NCBI RefSeq assembly: GCF_900109095.1
Contig: NZ_FNYZ01000021.1
Coordinates: forward strand, 23,122-87,121
Length of the DNA: 64,000 nt
Origin: Sphingobium sp. AP50
Lineage (GTDB): Bacteria > Pseudomonadota > Alphaproteobacteria > Sphingomonadales > Sphingomonadaceae
Direction: 5' to 3'
Shown: one piece after another, positions 51,233 through 59,595 of the stretch
Layout: every line of letters starts with the position of its first letter
Numbering within the stretch: the stretch's first letter is position 1
The notes under the pieces: model-generated
Seen by the model: only the letters and a program-made list of their open reading frames with translations
Told to the model about the DNA's origin: nothing
Database searches by the model: none
Made by a program: the position numbers and the translations under genes

Positions 51233-52429
51233 ATGGACTTGGAAAACACCGGCGCGCTTGCGGGCATCCGCGTGATCGAACTGGGCCAGTTGATCGCCGG
51301 CCCCTTTTGCGGACAATTGCTGGGCGACATGGGTGCGGATGTCATCAAGGTCGAACCACCCAGACAGGGCGACCCGATGCGCAACTGGGGCCATGGCGAC
51401 GCCAAGCTGTGGTGGGAGGTCGTCGCCCGCAACAAGAAATCGGTATCTGCCAATCTGCGCGTGCCGGAAGGTCAGGACATCGTCCGCAAATTGGCGGCGA
51501 CGGCCGACATATTGATCGAGAATTTCAAGCCCGGCACGATGGAGAAATGGGGCCTTGGCCCGGACGATCTGCACGCGATCAATCCGCGTCTAATCATCGT
51601 GCGGGTGTCGGGCTATGGCCAGACCGGTCCCTATTCGTCACGCGCCGGCTTTGGCGGCATTGGCGAGGCGATGGGCGGATGGCGCTATATCGTGGGCGAT
51701 CCCGACCGGGCGCCCAGCCGGATGGGCGTGTCGATTGGCGACAGTCTGGCCGCGACCTATGGCTGCATGGGCGCGCTGGCCGCGCTCCATGCCCGCGAAC
51801 GCACAGGCCGGGGTCAGGTGGTCGACAGCGCGCTCTATGAAGCCGTATTGCAGGTGATGGAAAGCCTGGTTCCCGAATATGCGGTGCAGGGCCATGTCCG
51901 CACCCGATCCGGCTCCATCCTGGAAGGGATCGCGCCGTCCAACGTCTACCCCACCAGCGATGGCGAATATCTGATCGGCGCCAATCAGGATGCGATCTTC
52001 GGTCGGCTGTGCAAGGCGATGGGCCGCCCCGAACTGGCCGGCGACGAACGTTACGCCACGCATGTCGCGCGCGGCAGGCATCAGACCGAACTGGACGACC
52101 TGATCGCCGACTGGACCCGCACGCTGACCGTCGACGAACTGGAAACGCTGATGATCGAACACAGCATTCCCGCCGGCAAAATCTATCGCGCCGCCGACAT
52201 GCTGGAAGACCCGCATTTCGCCGCGCGCGAGGCGCTGGTGGAAATGGATAGTCCGCGCTGGGGCAAGTTCAGGATGCAGAACAGCTTCCCCAAATTGTCC
52301 GACACGCCCGGCAGCATCCGCAGCCTCGCCCCGACTGAAATCGGCCAGCACAATGCCGAAATCTATGGCGCGCTGCTGGGTCTGGATCAGGCCGAAATCG
52401 ACCGATTATCCGCCGCTGGCGTGATCTGA
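51233..52429 (+). CDS. Class III (CaiB/BaiF family) CoA-transferase
   Basis: 398 residues. GIRVIELGQLIAGPFCGQLL and GDMGADVIKVEPPRQGDPMR are the family N-terminus; the nucleophile Asp170 is in RMGVSIGDSLAATYG. LIENFKPGTMEKWGL and FGGIGEAMGGW are further family blocks. It moves CoA from succinyl-CoA or another donor to a carboxylate. It sits between an HMG-CoA-lyase-like gene and leuC, so the acceptor is likely the hydroxy diacid made by the hydratase. Confidence 0.92.
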   Translation: MDLENTGALAGIRVIELGQLIAGPFCGQLLGDMGADVIKVEPPRQGDPMRNWGHGDAKLWWEVVARNKKSVSANLRVPEGQDIVRKLAATADILIENFKPGTMEKWGLGPDDLHAINPRLIIVRVSGYGQTGPYSSRAGFGGIGEAMGGWRYIVGDPDRAPSRMGVSIGDSLAATYGCMGALAALHARERTGRGQVVDSALYEAVLQVMESLVPEYAVQGHVRTRSGSILEGIAPSNVYPTSDGEYLIGANQDAIFGRLCKAMGRPELAGDERYATHVARGRHQTELDDLIADWTRTLTVDELETLMIEHSIPAGKIYRAADMLEDPHFAAREALVEMDSPRWGKFRMQNSFPKLSDTPGSIRSLAPTEIGQHNAEIYGALLGLDQAEIDRLSAAGVI

Positions 52430-52454
52430 CCCTCATTTTTCCGAAAGACCCGCA

Positions 52455-53861
52455 ATGTCCGCACGCACGCTTTACGACAAGATCTGGGACGATCATGTCA
52501 TCTCCGTTCAGGATGACGGCACCTGCCTGATCGGCATCGACCGCCACCTGATCCATGAAGTGTCCACGCCGCAAGCCTTTGAGGGATTGCGCGCCGCTGG
52601 TCGCAGGCTGCGCCGCCCGGACCTGACGTTGGCCATGCCCGACCATAATGTCCCCACCAGTGATCGCGATGCGCCGATCTCTGATCCGCAATCAGCGTTG
52701 CAATTGCAGGTGCTGGCGGAAAACTGCCGCGATTTCGGCATCGAATATTATCAGATGACCGCACCCGAACAGGGGATCGTCCATGTCGTCGGCCCCGAGC
52801 AGGGCTTCACCCTGCCGGGCGTAACGCTGGTCTGCGGCGACAGCCATACGTCAACCCATGGTGCGCTGGGCGCTCTGGCTTTCGGCATCGGCACGTCGGA
52901 GATCGAAACGGTCTTCGCGACCCAGGCGCTGCTGCTGCGTAAATCGCGCAACATGGCGGTGCGGGTGAACGGCGCGCTGGCGCTGGGCGTCACGTCGAAG
53001 GATGTGGCGCTCCACCTGATCGGCCGGATCGGAACCGCTGGCGGCACCGGCCATGTAATCGAATTCATGGGATCAACGATTGACGCCATGTCGATCGAGG
53101 CCCGCATGACGCTGTGCAACATGGCGATCGAAGCCGGCGCCCGCGCCGGACTGGTGGCGCCAGACGACAAGACATTCGCCTATGTGCAGGGCCGTCCCCG
53201 TGCACCGCAAGGCGCTGCATGGGATGACGCCATGGCATGGTGGCGGACGTTGAGGAGCGATGCCGACGCCCTTTTCGACAGGCTGGTGGAGATCGACGCG
53301 GCCGATATCGCGCCAACTGTGACATGGGGCACCAGTCCCGAAGACAGTGCGCCCATCGACGGCGCCGTGCCCGCCATCGACACCGATCCAGCCAAAGCCG
53401 CTGCGATGCGCAAGGCGCTCGACTATATGGCGCTGCAACCCGGCACGCCGATGCAGGAGATCGCCATCGATCAAGTCTTCATCGGTAGTTGCACCAACAG
53501 CCGGATCGAAGATCTGCGCGACGCCGCAGCCGTGCTGCGCGGCCGCAAGGTCGCGGCGCGTATCCGCCGGGCGATGGTGGTGCCGGGATCGGGACTGGTC
53601 AAGCGTCAGGCCGAAGCCGAAGGGCTGGACCGCATCTTCATCGACGCGGGCTTTGAATGGCGCGAGCCGGGCTGCTCCATGTGCCTTGGCATGAACCCGG
53701 ACAAGGTGCCAGCGGGCGAGCGCTGCGCCTCCACCAGCAACCGCAATTTCGTGGGGCGGCAGGGGCCGGGCGCACGCACGCATCTGGTTTCGCCACCCAT
53801 GGCCGCTGCGGCTGCCGTGACCGGCCATCTGACCGACATTCGCAGGATGGAGATCGCCTGA
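52455..53861 (+). CDS. LeuC-like large subunit of an aconitase-family hydratase
   Basis: 468 residues. VCGDSHTSTHGALGALAFGI is the substrate/cluster loop. The 4Fe-4S cysteines are in FIGSCTNSRIEDLRDAA and CSMCLGMNPDKV. LeuCD homologues hydrate isopropylmaleate, and catabolic relatives act on citraconate, dimethylmaleate or similar maleates. It is probably a pathway-specific copy, not leucine biosynthesis: it lies in a catabolic operon without leuA or leuB. It overlaps leuD by one base. Confidence 0.92.
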   Translation: MSARTLYDKIWDDHVISVQDDGTCLIGIDRHLIHEVSTPQAFEGLRAAGRRLRRPDLTLAMPDHNVPTSDRDAPISDPQSALQLQVLAENCRDFGIEYYQMTAPEQGIVHVVGPEQGFTLPGVTLVCGDSHTSTHGALGALAFGIGTSEIETVFATQALLLRKSRNMAVRVNGALALGVTSKDVALHLIGRIGTAGGTGHVIEFMGSTIDAMSIEARMTLCNMAIEAGARAGLVAPDDKTFAYVQGRPRAPQGAAWDDAMAWWRTLRSDADALFDRLVEIDAADIAPTVTWGTSPEDSAPIDGAVPAIDTDPAKAAAMRKALDYMALQPGTPMQEIAIDQVFIGSCTNSRIEDLRDAAAVLRGRKVAARIRRAMVVPGSGLVKRQAEAEGLDRIFIDAGFEWREPGCSMCLGMNPDKVPAGERCASTSNRNFVGRQGPGARTHLVSPPMAAAAAVTGHLTDIRRMEIA

Positions 53862-54448
53862 TGCGCGCCTTTCGCTCTGTAACCGGCATCGCCATCCCCT
53901 TTGGCGCGAAGAATGTCGATACCGACATCATCATTCCGTCGCGCTGGCTGAAGGTCATCACCCGCTCTGGCCTTGGGCAGGGGGCGTTCGAGCAGTTGCG
54001 TCAGGACCCAGCCAATATTTTCGACCAGCCGCGCTACCGCGATGCACCGATCCTGATCGCGGGCGAGAATTTCGGCTGCGGCTCCAGTCGCGAACATGCC
54101 CCCTGGGCCTTACTCGACATGGGCATCCGCGCCGTGATTGCCCCCAGCTTCGCCGACATCTTCTCCGGCAACAGTGCGAAGAACGGCCTTGCACTCATCG
54201 TCCTGCCACAGGCGGCGATCGATCGGCTGATGGCTGTAGCGCAGGCCCGATCGGTGACGGTCGATCTGACGGGCAATGTCGTGACCTCCGACGCCGGCGA
54301 TCGGTTCCCCTTCAGCATGGACCCGTTCCGCCGCGATTGCCTGCTGGAGGGGCTGGACGAAATCGGCCTGATCGAACGTCGCGAAGCGCACATCGCCGAC
54401 TATGAGACACGCCTGCACAACGAACGCGCCTGGGTTGGCGCACGATAA
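53861..54448 (+). CDS. LeuD-like small subunit of an aconitase-family hydratase
   Basis: 195 residues from ATG 53861, whose A is the last base of the leuC TGA. NVDTDIIIPSRWLKVI and GENFGCGSSREHAPWALLDM are the swivel-domain signatures. It completes the LeuC-like hydratase. Longer upstream codons fall inside leuC and are rejected. Confidence 0.92.
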   Translation: MRAFRSVTGIAIPFGAKNVDTDIIIPSRWLKVITRSGLGQGAFEQLRQDPANIFDQPRYRDAPILIAGENFGCGSSREHAPWALLDMGIRAVIAPSFADIFSGNSAKNGLALIVLPQAAIDRLMAVAQARSVTVDLTGNVVTSDAGDRFPFSMDPFRRDCLLEGLDEIGLIERREAHIADYETRLHNERAWVGAR

Positions 54449-54463
54449 AGGGACAAGAAAGCC

Positions 54464-56164
54464 ATGACCGCGACCGGACAGGAGATAAGCGGCGCAGCGC
54501 TGCTGGCGAAGGCAATCCATGCCAGCGGCGCACGAACCCTGTTCGCGCTGGCAGGCGCCACCCACGCGCCCATGCTCATGGCGTTCGAGGATCTGGGCGG
54601 CCGTATCATCGGCGGTCGGCATGAAAGCGGCACGGTCGGCGCGGCGGACGGCTATGCCCGGCGAACCGGACGCATCGGCTTTGCCTGCATCATCGCCGAA
54701 CAGGGGATGCAAAATGCGCTGACCGCCATCATGACCGCGGCCCAGTCGGAAAGTCCCGTCGTGATCCTGGCGACGCGCTTTCCCGACAGCTGGATCGAAC
54801 CGGCGGTCGCCTATAGCGTCGACCGGCATGAACTGACGGCGCCTTTCATCAAGTTCAGCCGTACCGTGCCCTCCCCCGATCGGCTGGGCGAATATTTCGC
54901 CGCCGCGTGCAAGGCCGCGACGGAGGGCGTGCCCGGCCCGGCGCTGCTGGTGCTGCCGATGGACATGATGACGCAGGCTGTGCCGGATGCCCTCATGCCA
55001 GCACAGCCTCCATTGCCCCTCCCGCCCGCCCGTAATGCACAGGTTGCGGAGGTCGCAGAGCTGATCGGCAACGCGCAAAGGCCGATCATCGTTACGGACG
55101 TCGGCGCAGCGCGCGGCGGGTGCGAAACCGGGCTTAATCGGCTCGCTGCAATGGGCATTCCGGTGCTGGGGAATAGTCTGGGCCGGGGCATCGTGCCGGA
55201 GGTGGCTCCGCTAGGCTACCCCTGGCCCTATGCGCAGAAGGCCGCGCCGCTCGCCGATCTGGTGATCGTGGTCGGCGCGAAAATGTCGATGTGGTTTGGC
55301 TATGGCAAGCCGCCTCGGTTCGGCGAAACGGCGCGCTTCATCCACATTGACGACAATCCCGCCGCGATCGGACGCAATGTGGCGGTGGACCTGCCCATTG
55401 TCGCCCATATGGGCGATAGCCTGACCCTGATTGCCGACGCATTGGAACAGCAGGACTTCACACGCGACGCGCAGTGGATCGAAGATGCCTTGTCCGAACG
55501 CAAGGCAAGGATCGACGGCTTCTGCGTGGAAGATGGTTCCCCCGTGCATCAGATCGAAATCGGCGCAGCATTGGACGCGCTGTTTCCGCCAGATCGCATT
55601 CTGGTAGGCGACGGCGCGGACATATTGAACTTCACCTTCGCGCGCATGCGACTGCACGGGCCGCGCAGCTATGCCGATCACCTACCATTGGGGGCGATGG
55701 GATCGGGCTTTCCAATCGCCATCGGCATGGCTGCGGCCGAAGCCGAACGGGCGGAGGCATGCGGAGATATAGCTGCGCCGACCCTCCTCGTCACCGGTGA
55801 CGGATCGATCGGTTTCTTTCTGGCCGAACTGGACACGATGCGCCGAGCCGCCCTCCCCCTGATCGTGCTCGTCAGCAATGATGGCAAATGGGGCACGGAA
55901 TATCATGGGCAGGCCATAGCCTATGGCCGCACAGTCAATACCAACCTGGGCCTGTCCGACTATGCCGGGATTGCTCGCGCCTTCGACTGTTCTGCTTGGA
56001 TGGCGGATGATCGGGACAGTCTGTATGCGGCCATCATTGCTGCGCGGGATAGCCACGGCCCTGGCCTGATCGATGTGCGGATCGATCCGATGGGCGGGAA
56101 GGTACGCAAGGAAGACCCACTCCTCGGCATGATCCTGTTCGAAGATATCGTCAAAAAGCATTGA
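54464..56164 (+). CDS. ThDP-dependent enzyme of the acetolactate synthase/oxalyl-CoA decarboxylase superfamily
   Basis: 566 residues. The N-terminal Pyr domain has the catalytic Glu54 in IIGGRHESGTVGAADGYARR; the central domain has the Rossmann-like region IVTDVGAARGGCETGLNRLA. The C-terminal PP domain holds the cofactor motif LVTGDGSIGFFLAELDTMRR with Asn in VLVSNDGKWGTEYHGQ. It could decarboxylate or ligate a 2-oxo acid produced by the lyases. No substrate-specific residues can be assigned. It starts 15 bp after leuD and overlaps the next gene. Confidence 0.88.
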   Translation: MTATGQEISGAALLAKAIHASGARTLFALAGATHAPMLMAFEDLGGRIIGGRHESGTVGAADGYARRTGRIGFACIIAEQGMQNALTAIMTAAQSESPVVILATRFPDSWIEPAVAYSVDRHELTAPFIKFSRTVPSPDRLGEYFAAACKAATEGVPGPALLVLPMDMMTQAVPDALMPAQPPLPLPPARNAQVAEVAELIGNAQRPIIVTDVGAARGGCETGLNRLAAMGIPVLGNSLGRGIVPEVAPLGYPWPYAQKAAPLADLVIVVGAKMSMWFGYGKPPRFGETARFIHIDDNPAAIGRNVAVDLPIVAHMGDSLTLIADALEQQDFTRDAQWIEDALSERKARIDGFCVEDGSPVHQIEIGAALDALFPPDRILVGDGADILNFTFARMRLHGPRSYADHLPLGAMGSGFPIAIGMAAAEAERAEACGDIAAPTLLVTGDGSIGFFLAELDTMRRAALPLIVLVSNDGKWGTEYHGQAIAYGRTVNTNLGLSDYAGIARAFDCSAWMADDRDSLYAAIIAARDSHGPGLIDVRIDPMGGKVRKEDPLLGMILFEDIVKKH

Positions 56165-56757
56165 GCAACGGACTGAAAGTCGGATTCGCCATGTCCAGCC
56201 TCTATCTTATTATCGACCTTATCAACGATCTGCTCGCCCATGAGCCGATGAAGGATCAGGTCGCCCGCCGCCATATCCTGGAAAATTCCGCGCATGTTCT
56301 GATGAAAGCGCGAGCGGCCGGGGTGCCGGTCGCTCATGTGCGCGTCGCGTTTAGCGGCGATTTCGCTGAAGCGCCTGCGGCTTCTCCGCTGTTCTCCAGT
56401 TTCAAGGGCAGCGGATTGTTGCAACTGGGATCATCGGGCGCCGCCGTACATCCTGCGCTTGCGCCCTGCCCTGCTGATATCGACATCGTCAAACATGGCG
56501 TGAGCCCATTCATTGGCACCAGCCTGGATGCACAAATCGCACGGCTGGGCGTGACGCAGCTTTATGTATCAGGAATATCCACCACGCTTGCCGTGAGCAG
56601 CGCCGTTCGGGAGGGCCATGACAGAGGGCTTGCCGTCACCCTGATCGAAGATACGTGCGCGGCGCATGACGATGCAGATCACGCATTGGAGATCAGGATG
56701 TTATCGCAACTCTGCACGATCATATCCGCGGCGGAAGCTACCTTCGACAGATCATAG
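56161..56757 (+). CDS. Isochorismatase-fold protein lacking the catalytic cysteine
   Basis: 198 residues from TTG 56161 (overlaps the previous TGA); ATG 56191 would give 188. The Asp is kept (Asp19 in LIIDLINDLL) and the Lys is Lys111 in DIVKHGVSPFIGT. The nucleophile block reads VSGISTTLAVSSAVREGHDR, with Ala144 where amidohydrolases have Cys. True isochorismatases also lack this Cys and cleave vinyl ethers by acid-base chemistry, so an enol-ether or similar non-amide substrate is possible. It is the last gene of the operon. Confidence 0.83.
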   Translation: MSNGLKVGFAMSSLYLIIDLINDLLAHEPMKDQVARRHILENSAHVLMKARAAGVPVAHVRVAFSGDFAEAPAASPLFSSFKGSGLLQLGSSGAAVHPALAPCPADIDIVKHGVSPFIGTSLDAQIARLGVTQLYVSGISTTLAVSSAVREGHDRGLAVTLIEDTCAAHDDADHALEIRMLSQLCTIISAAEATFDRS

Positions 56758-56837
56758 CGGTGCGACCCGGATGTAGGGTCAGACCCCATTGATGTGAACG
56801 TTTGGATATGATTCAGTCTCCGCGAGGAGACAGGATT

Positions 56838-56925
56838 TGAGTGACCTGTACTGGCTGACGAGCGAGCAGATGGCGCGGCTGTAGCCGCATTTTCCGAAGA
56901 GCCAAGGCAAGCCCTGGGTTGACGA
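56838..56925 (+). pseudogene. IS5-family transposase N-terminal remnant
   Basis: From TTG 56838 the frame reads SDLYWLTSEQMARL-stop-PHFPKSQGKPWVDDL. This matches the start of IS5/IS427-type transposases (MSDLYWLTEEQMARLEPFFPKSHGKPRVDD), with a stop replacing Glu. The rest of the transposase is gone. A GGGTCAGACCCC-like end lies at 56776. From 56926 to 57370 I find no gene. It marks the right border of the catabolic island. Confidence 0.65.
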
Positions 56926-57370
56926 CCTTGCAAATCTGCGCCTGTCGAACGGTGGTGGTGATTGGATGCTGGCAACGCTCCTTCCCTCAGGAAGTAAGGT
57001 GAGGCCCCTCGTCATAACTGACAGCGGCTTGCGGCCTTCCGGCGCTGCAGAGGACATACTGTTAATGTCGGGCGCTTGGACCGTCTTTGACTAGGTCGCA
57101 AAATCACGCGCTGGCATCTTCAGGGCGAAGATTGGCGGAATGGAGATCCAGTTGAATGGCGACAAGAGCTATGATGTGATGGGGGGACTTCTTCTATCGA
57201 AAGAACGGTGACGCAAGCTGACGCGGCAGCTTTTCAGTGGTGGTCATGCTGGAGAATGTGAGCCGAGAGGTAGATATCTACATAGCCAACAAAGATGGAA
57301 ATGGCGCAGCGTCGACAAGATTCAGACCGTAGAAGGGGTCCACGGCGCACAAAGAGCAATAGTCCAGTTC

Positions 57371-57652
57371 GTGACGCTCGCGATAGTCGCCAGAATGACC
57401 GGCGTCGACCTCGCGAAATGTAGCGCTAATTTGTCCGAGCGTCTGCGCGAACTGACCGCACAGTATCGCGCGATGCAGCCCGTGCAGCGCAATCTGCAGA
57501 TTCAACCCATGCTCGGTAAAATGGGATATTATACCGGTCCGGTTGACGGCCTTTGGGGTCGTTTGCCACAATATGCCCTTAACGCGTTTTTCCTGCGCAA
57601 CGGGTACCCGCCGGCCGGTGAACATATGGGGGGCGTTATGTCAGGCTGGTGA
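57371..57652 (+). CDS. Small protein with peptidoglycan-binding-like motif (possible remnant)
   Basis: 93 residues. LQIQPMLGKMGYYTGPVDGL, then WGRLPQYALNAFFLRNGYPP resembles the PG_binding_1 fold (Q-x-L-x2-xGYYxGPxDGxxG-x-AxxAF). No signal peptide. It may be the C-terminus of a larger secreted protein whose 5' part has decayed. No neighbour supports a role. Confidence 0.4.
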   Translation: MTLAIVARMTGVDLAKCSANLSERLRELTAQYRAMQPVQRNLQIQPMLGKMGYYTGPVDGLWGRLPQYALNAFFLRNGYPPAGEHMGGVMSGW

Positions 57653-57800
57653 TCGCTACGCCACCTTGACAGCGGCCAGCCGGAACATGGGAGCGAGCCG
57701 GTGGTTGGATCAATGCCATTGACACCCTTTCGACTTTTTCGGCGCAGTTGACCTGCGAGACGGCATTTCGACACGAAAATGCTGACGAGTCGGTATCCTG

Positions 57801-59447
57801 TTATTTCATCGCGCTGAGCAATCGTCCCGCAGCGCCATGTTCAGCGGCCAGATTGCGGTTATATGCAAGAGCCATCTTCGGCGAACGCCAACGTAGCGCG
57901 TCCATAATACCTGCAAGATCCTCGCCGCTAGCGAAAAGGTCGTTAGTTATCCCTACACGGGTCGAGTGCGCGCTGATCCCCTTGTACCAACTGACATATT
58001 CATCAAGCGAGAGATCAGCCAGCAGCCCCTGCTCCCAGGCGTCGCTCAACCGCGCCTTGAATATCTGCGTTACCGCCTGAGGCCGCAGCGCCTGTACACC
58101 TGCCGTCACGACCGTCATAGAGTCGATACCTGTCCTGAATAGCTCGGGATCTCGATCTGATCCCAAATCGAGTCCCAGGTGCCGTTCCGCAGCTTGCCGC
58201 CTCTCAAGTCGCCGGAGCGCACGCGGCTCCTGCGGCTTGCGACGTTTCACGAACAACCGACGGAAGATCGGACCTGTCGTCACTTCAGGAACGCTTGCGA
58301 GTCCCGCGAGCGCGGAAAGCCAGGCCTGCAATGCAAGCACGCTCCGCTCTGACAGAAAGGCAGTTGCCCCCTCCCCTTCCTGGTCTCCCTTATGTCGCGG
58401 TATAGCCAGCAACCTTGTATGCGGATCACTGGAAGGCAGGATGTGCTCGACCTCAATGGCTACGAGCTCCGAAGCCCGCAGACCTGTGTCATAAGCGATC
58501 GAAAGCAGAGCAAAGTCCCTCGCCCCTTTTTCGTCGTCACCGCATGCCTTCAACAGTGCCTGAAGGCTCACGCCACGTGCAGTCTCCTTAACCGGGTCGC
58601 GCACTGCACCCTTGAACCGGAGCGGCCGCGCCTGTGTCTGCGCCACACCGAGGCGCCGACGCAACGCCTTCATTTCAAGTCGAACCAGATCGTCCTTGGT
58701 CGGATCATCAAGCTCGAACAGCCGGTGAAAAGTGCCGATCGCCCAGAGAATGCGCGAGAGGGTCGAAGGCTTGGCCCCTTTGCCCCCTTGCCCGTCTGCC
58801 CGCGCCCGCAAAAAGGCGATCACCGAGGCCGGCTGCGCTGGCAGTGCGCTAACCCCTCGCTGTCGGCATGCCTCTCCAAAGCCGCGCATGTCGGCCAATA
58901 GGCCCCGAACCGTATTGGCGGCGCTTGCCTCGAGCGTCGCCACCACAAGATCATAATCGACAGCCGGTCGGCCAGTTGTGGGCAAATATGCGAGTACCGT
59001 CTCGAACCGGTCGAGTGGCGCGCGAGCCCGCTCAGCATCGCGCGAGGCACGACGGGCTGCCATCTCTTGTTTACGCGCACCATAGCCCCATCGTTGGCCG
59101 GGTCCCGGCAACACAGACTGGGCTACGATCGGAAATGTCGTCGCAACGGGGTGAGAGATCTCAAGGAGCCTGGCTGCATACCCATCTCCAGCGTCGTTAG
59201 TCTCCACGAGCCCGTCGGATAGGTGCTCAGGGTGGGAACCAACCAACGTGTTATCAGAATCTTCGAACGAAACGCAATCGAGGCTGCCCTCACAATGGAG
59301 ATTGGCATCGGAAGCAAAGGCTTCGGCATGCTCGGCCTTTTCCTGCTGGGTCTCGTCCTCCGGCAGCGCCAGAAAGGCGCGCAGCCCACGCAAGGGCCGT
59401 TTACTCCCGCTTTTCATCACTGCTTCCCGTCCAGATCCACCGATCAT
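57801..59447 (-). CDS. Tyrosine recombinase/integrase
   Basis: Up to 548 residues, with a likely internal start near 59417 (MKSGSKRPLRG). The N-terminal core-binding domain (VDYDLVVATLEASAANTVRG, SRILWAIGTFHRLFELDD) leads to the catalytic domain: first Arg in AYDTGLRASELVAIEVEHIL, H-x-x-R in SAHSTRVGITNDLFASGEDL, and Tyr in MALAYNRNLAAEHGAAGRLL. All four key blocks are present. Such proteins resolve plasmid dimers or move genomic islands. It is divergent from a DUF1612-type gene, with a palindrome between them. Confidence 0.88.
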   Translation of the reverse strand: MIGGSGREAVMKSGSKRPLRGLRAFLALPEDETQQEKAEHAEAFASDANLHCEGSLDCVSFEDSDNTLVGSHPEHLSDGLVETNDAGDGYAARLLEISHPVATTFPIVAQSVLPGPGQRWGYGARKQEMAARRASRDAERARAPLDRFETVLAYLPTTGRPAVDYDLVVATLEASAANTVRGLLADMRGFGEACRQRGVSALPAQPASVIAFLRARADGQGGKGAKPSTLSRILWAIGTFHRLFELDDPTKDDLVRLEMKALRRRLGVAQTQARPLRFKGAVRDPVKETARGVSLQALLKACGDDEKGARDFALLSIAYDTGLRASELVAIEVEHILPSSDPHTRLLAIPRHKGDQEGEGATAFLSERSVLALQAWLSALAGLASVPEVTTGPIFRRLFVKRRKPQEPRALRRLERRQAAERHLGLDLGSDRDPELFRTGIDSMTVVTAGVQALRPQAVTQIFKARLSDAWEQGLLADLSLDEYVSWYKGISAHSTRVGITNDLFASGEDLAGIMDALRWRSPKMALAYNRNLAAEHGAAGRLLSAMK

Positions 59448-59496
59448 CTCATATAAGACATCACATTTTGGATCAATGATAATGGCCCTTGTCCCT

Positions 59497-59520
59497 TATC
59501 CAATTATTAGAGGATAAGTT
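59497..59520. promoter_or_regulatory. CTTATCC-N10-GGATAAG palindrome
   Basis: Perfect 7-bp arms (59497-59503 and 59514-59520) in the AT-rich 148-bp gap between the divergent recombinase and DUF1612-type genes. A related TTATCC recurs at about 59557. A dual operator is plausible. Confidence 0.45.
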
Positions 59521-59595
59521 CTTGCTTTCCAAAAGCTCGTTTTAGTTTAATTATCCTATTCAATATCCCACAAACGCGGGCCTTTTCTCGTCAAC

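Noticed and set aside
52455..54448. Leucine biosynthesis locus
   Set aside because: LeuC/LeuD-like subunits are clear, but leuA and leuB are absent and all neighbours are catabolic.
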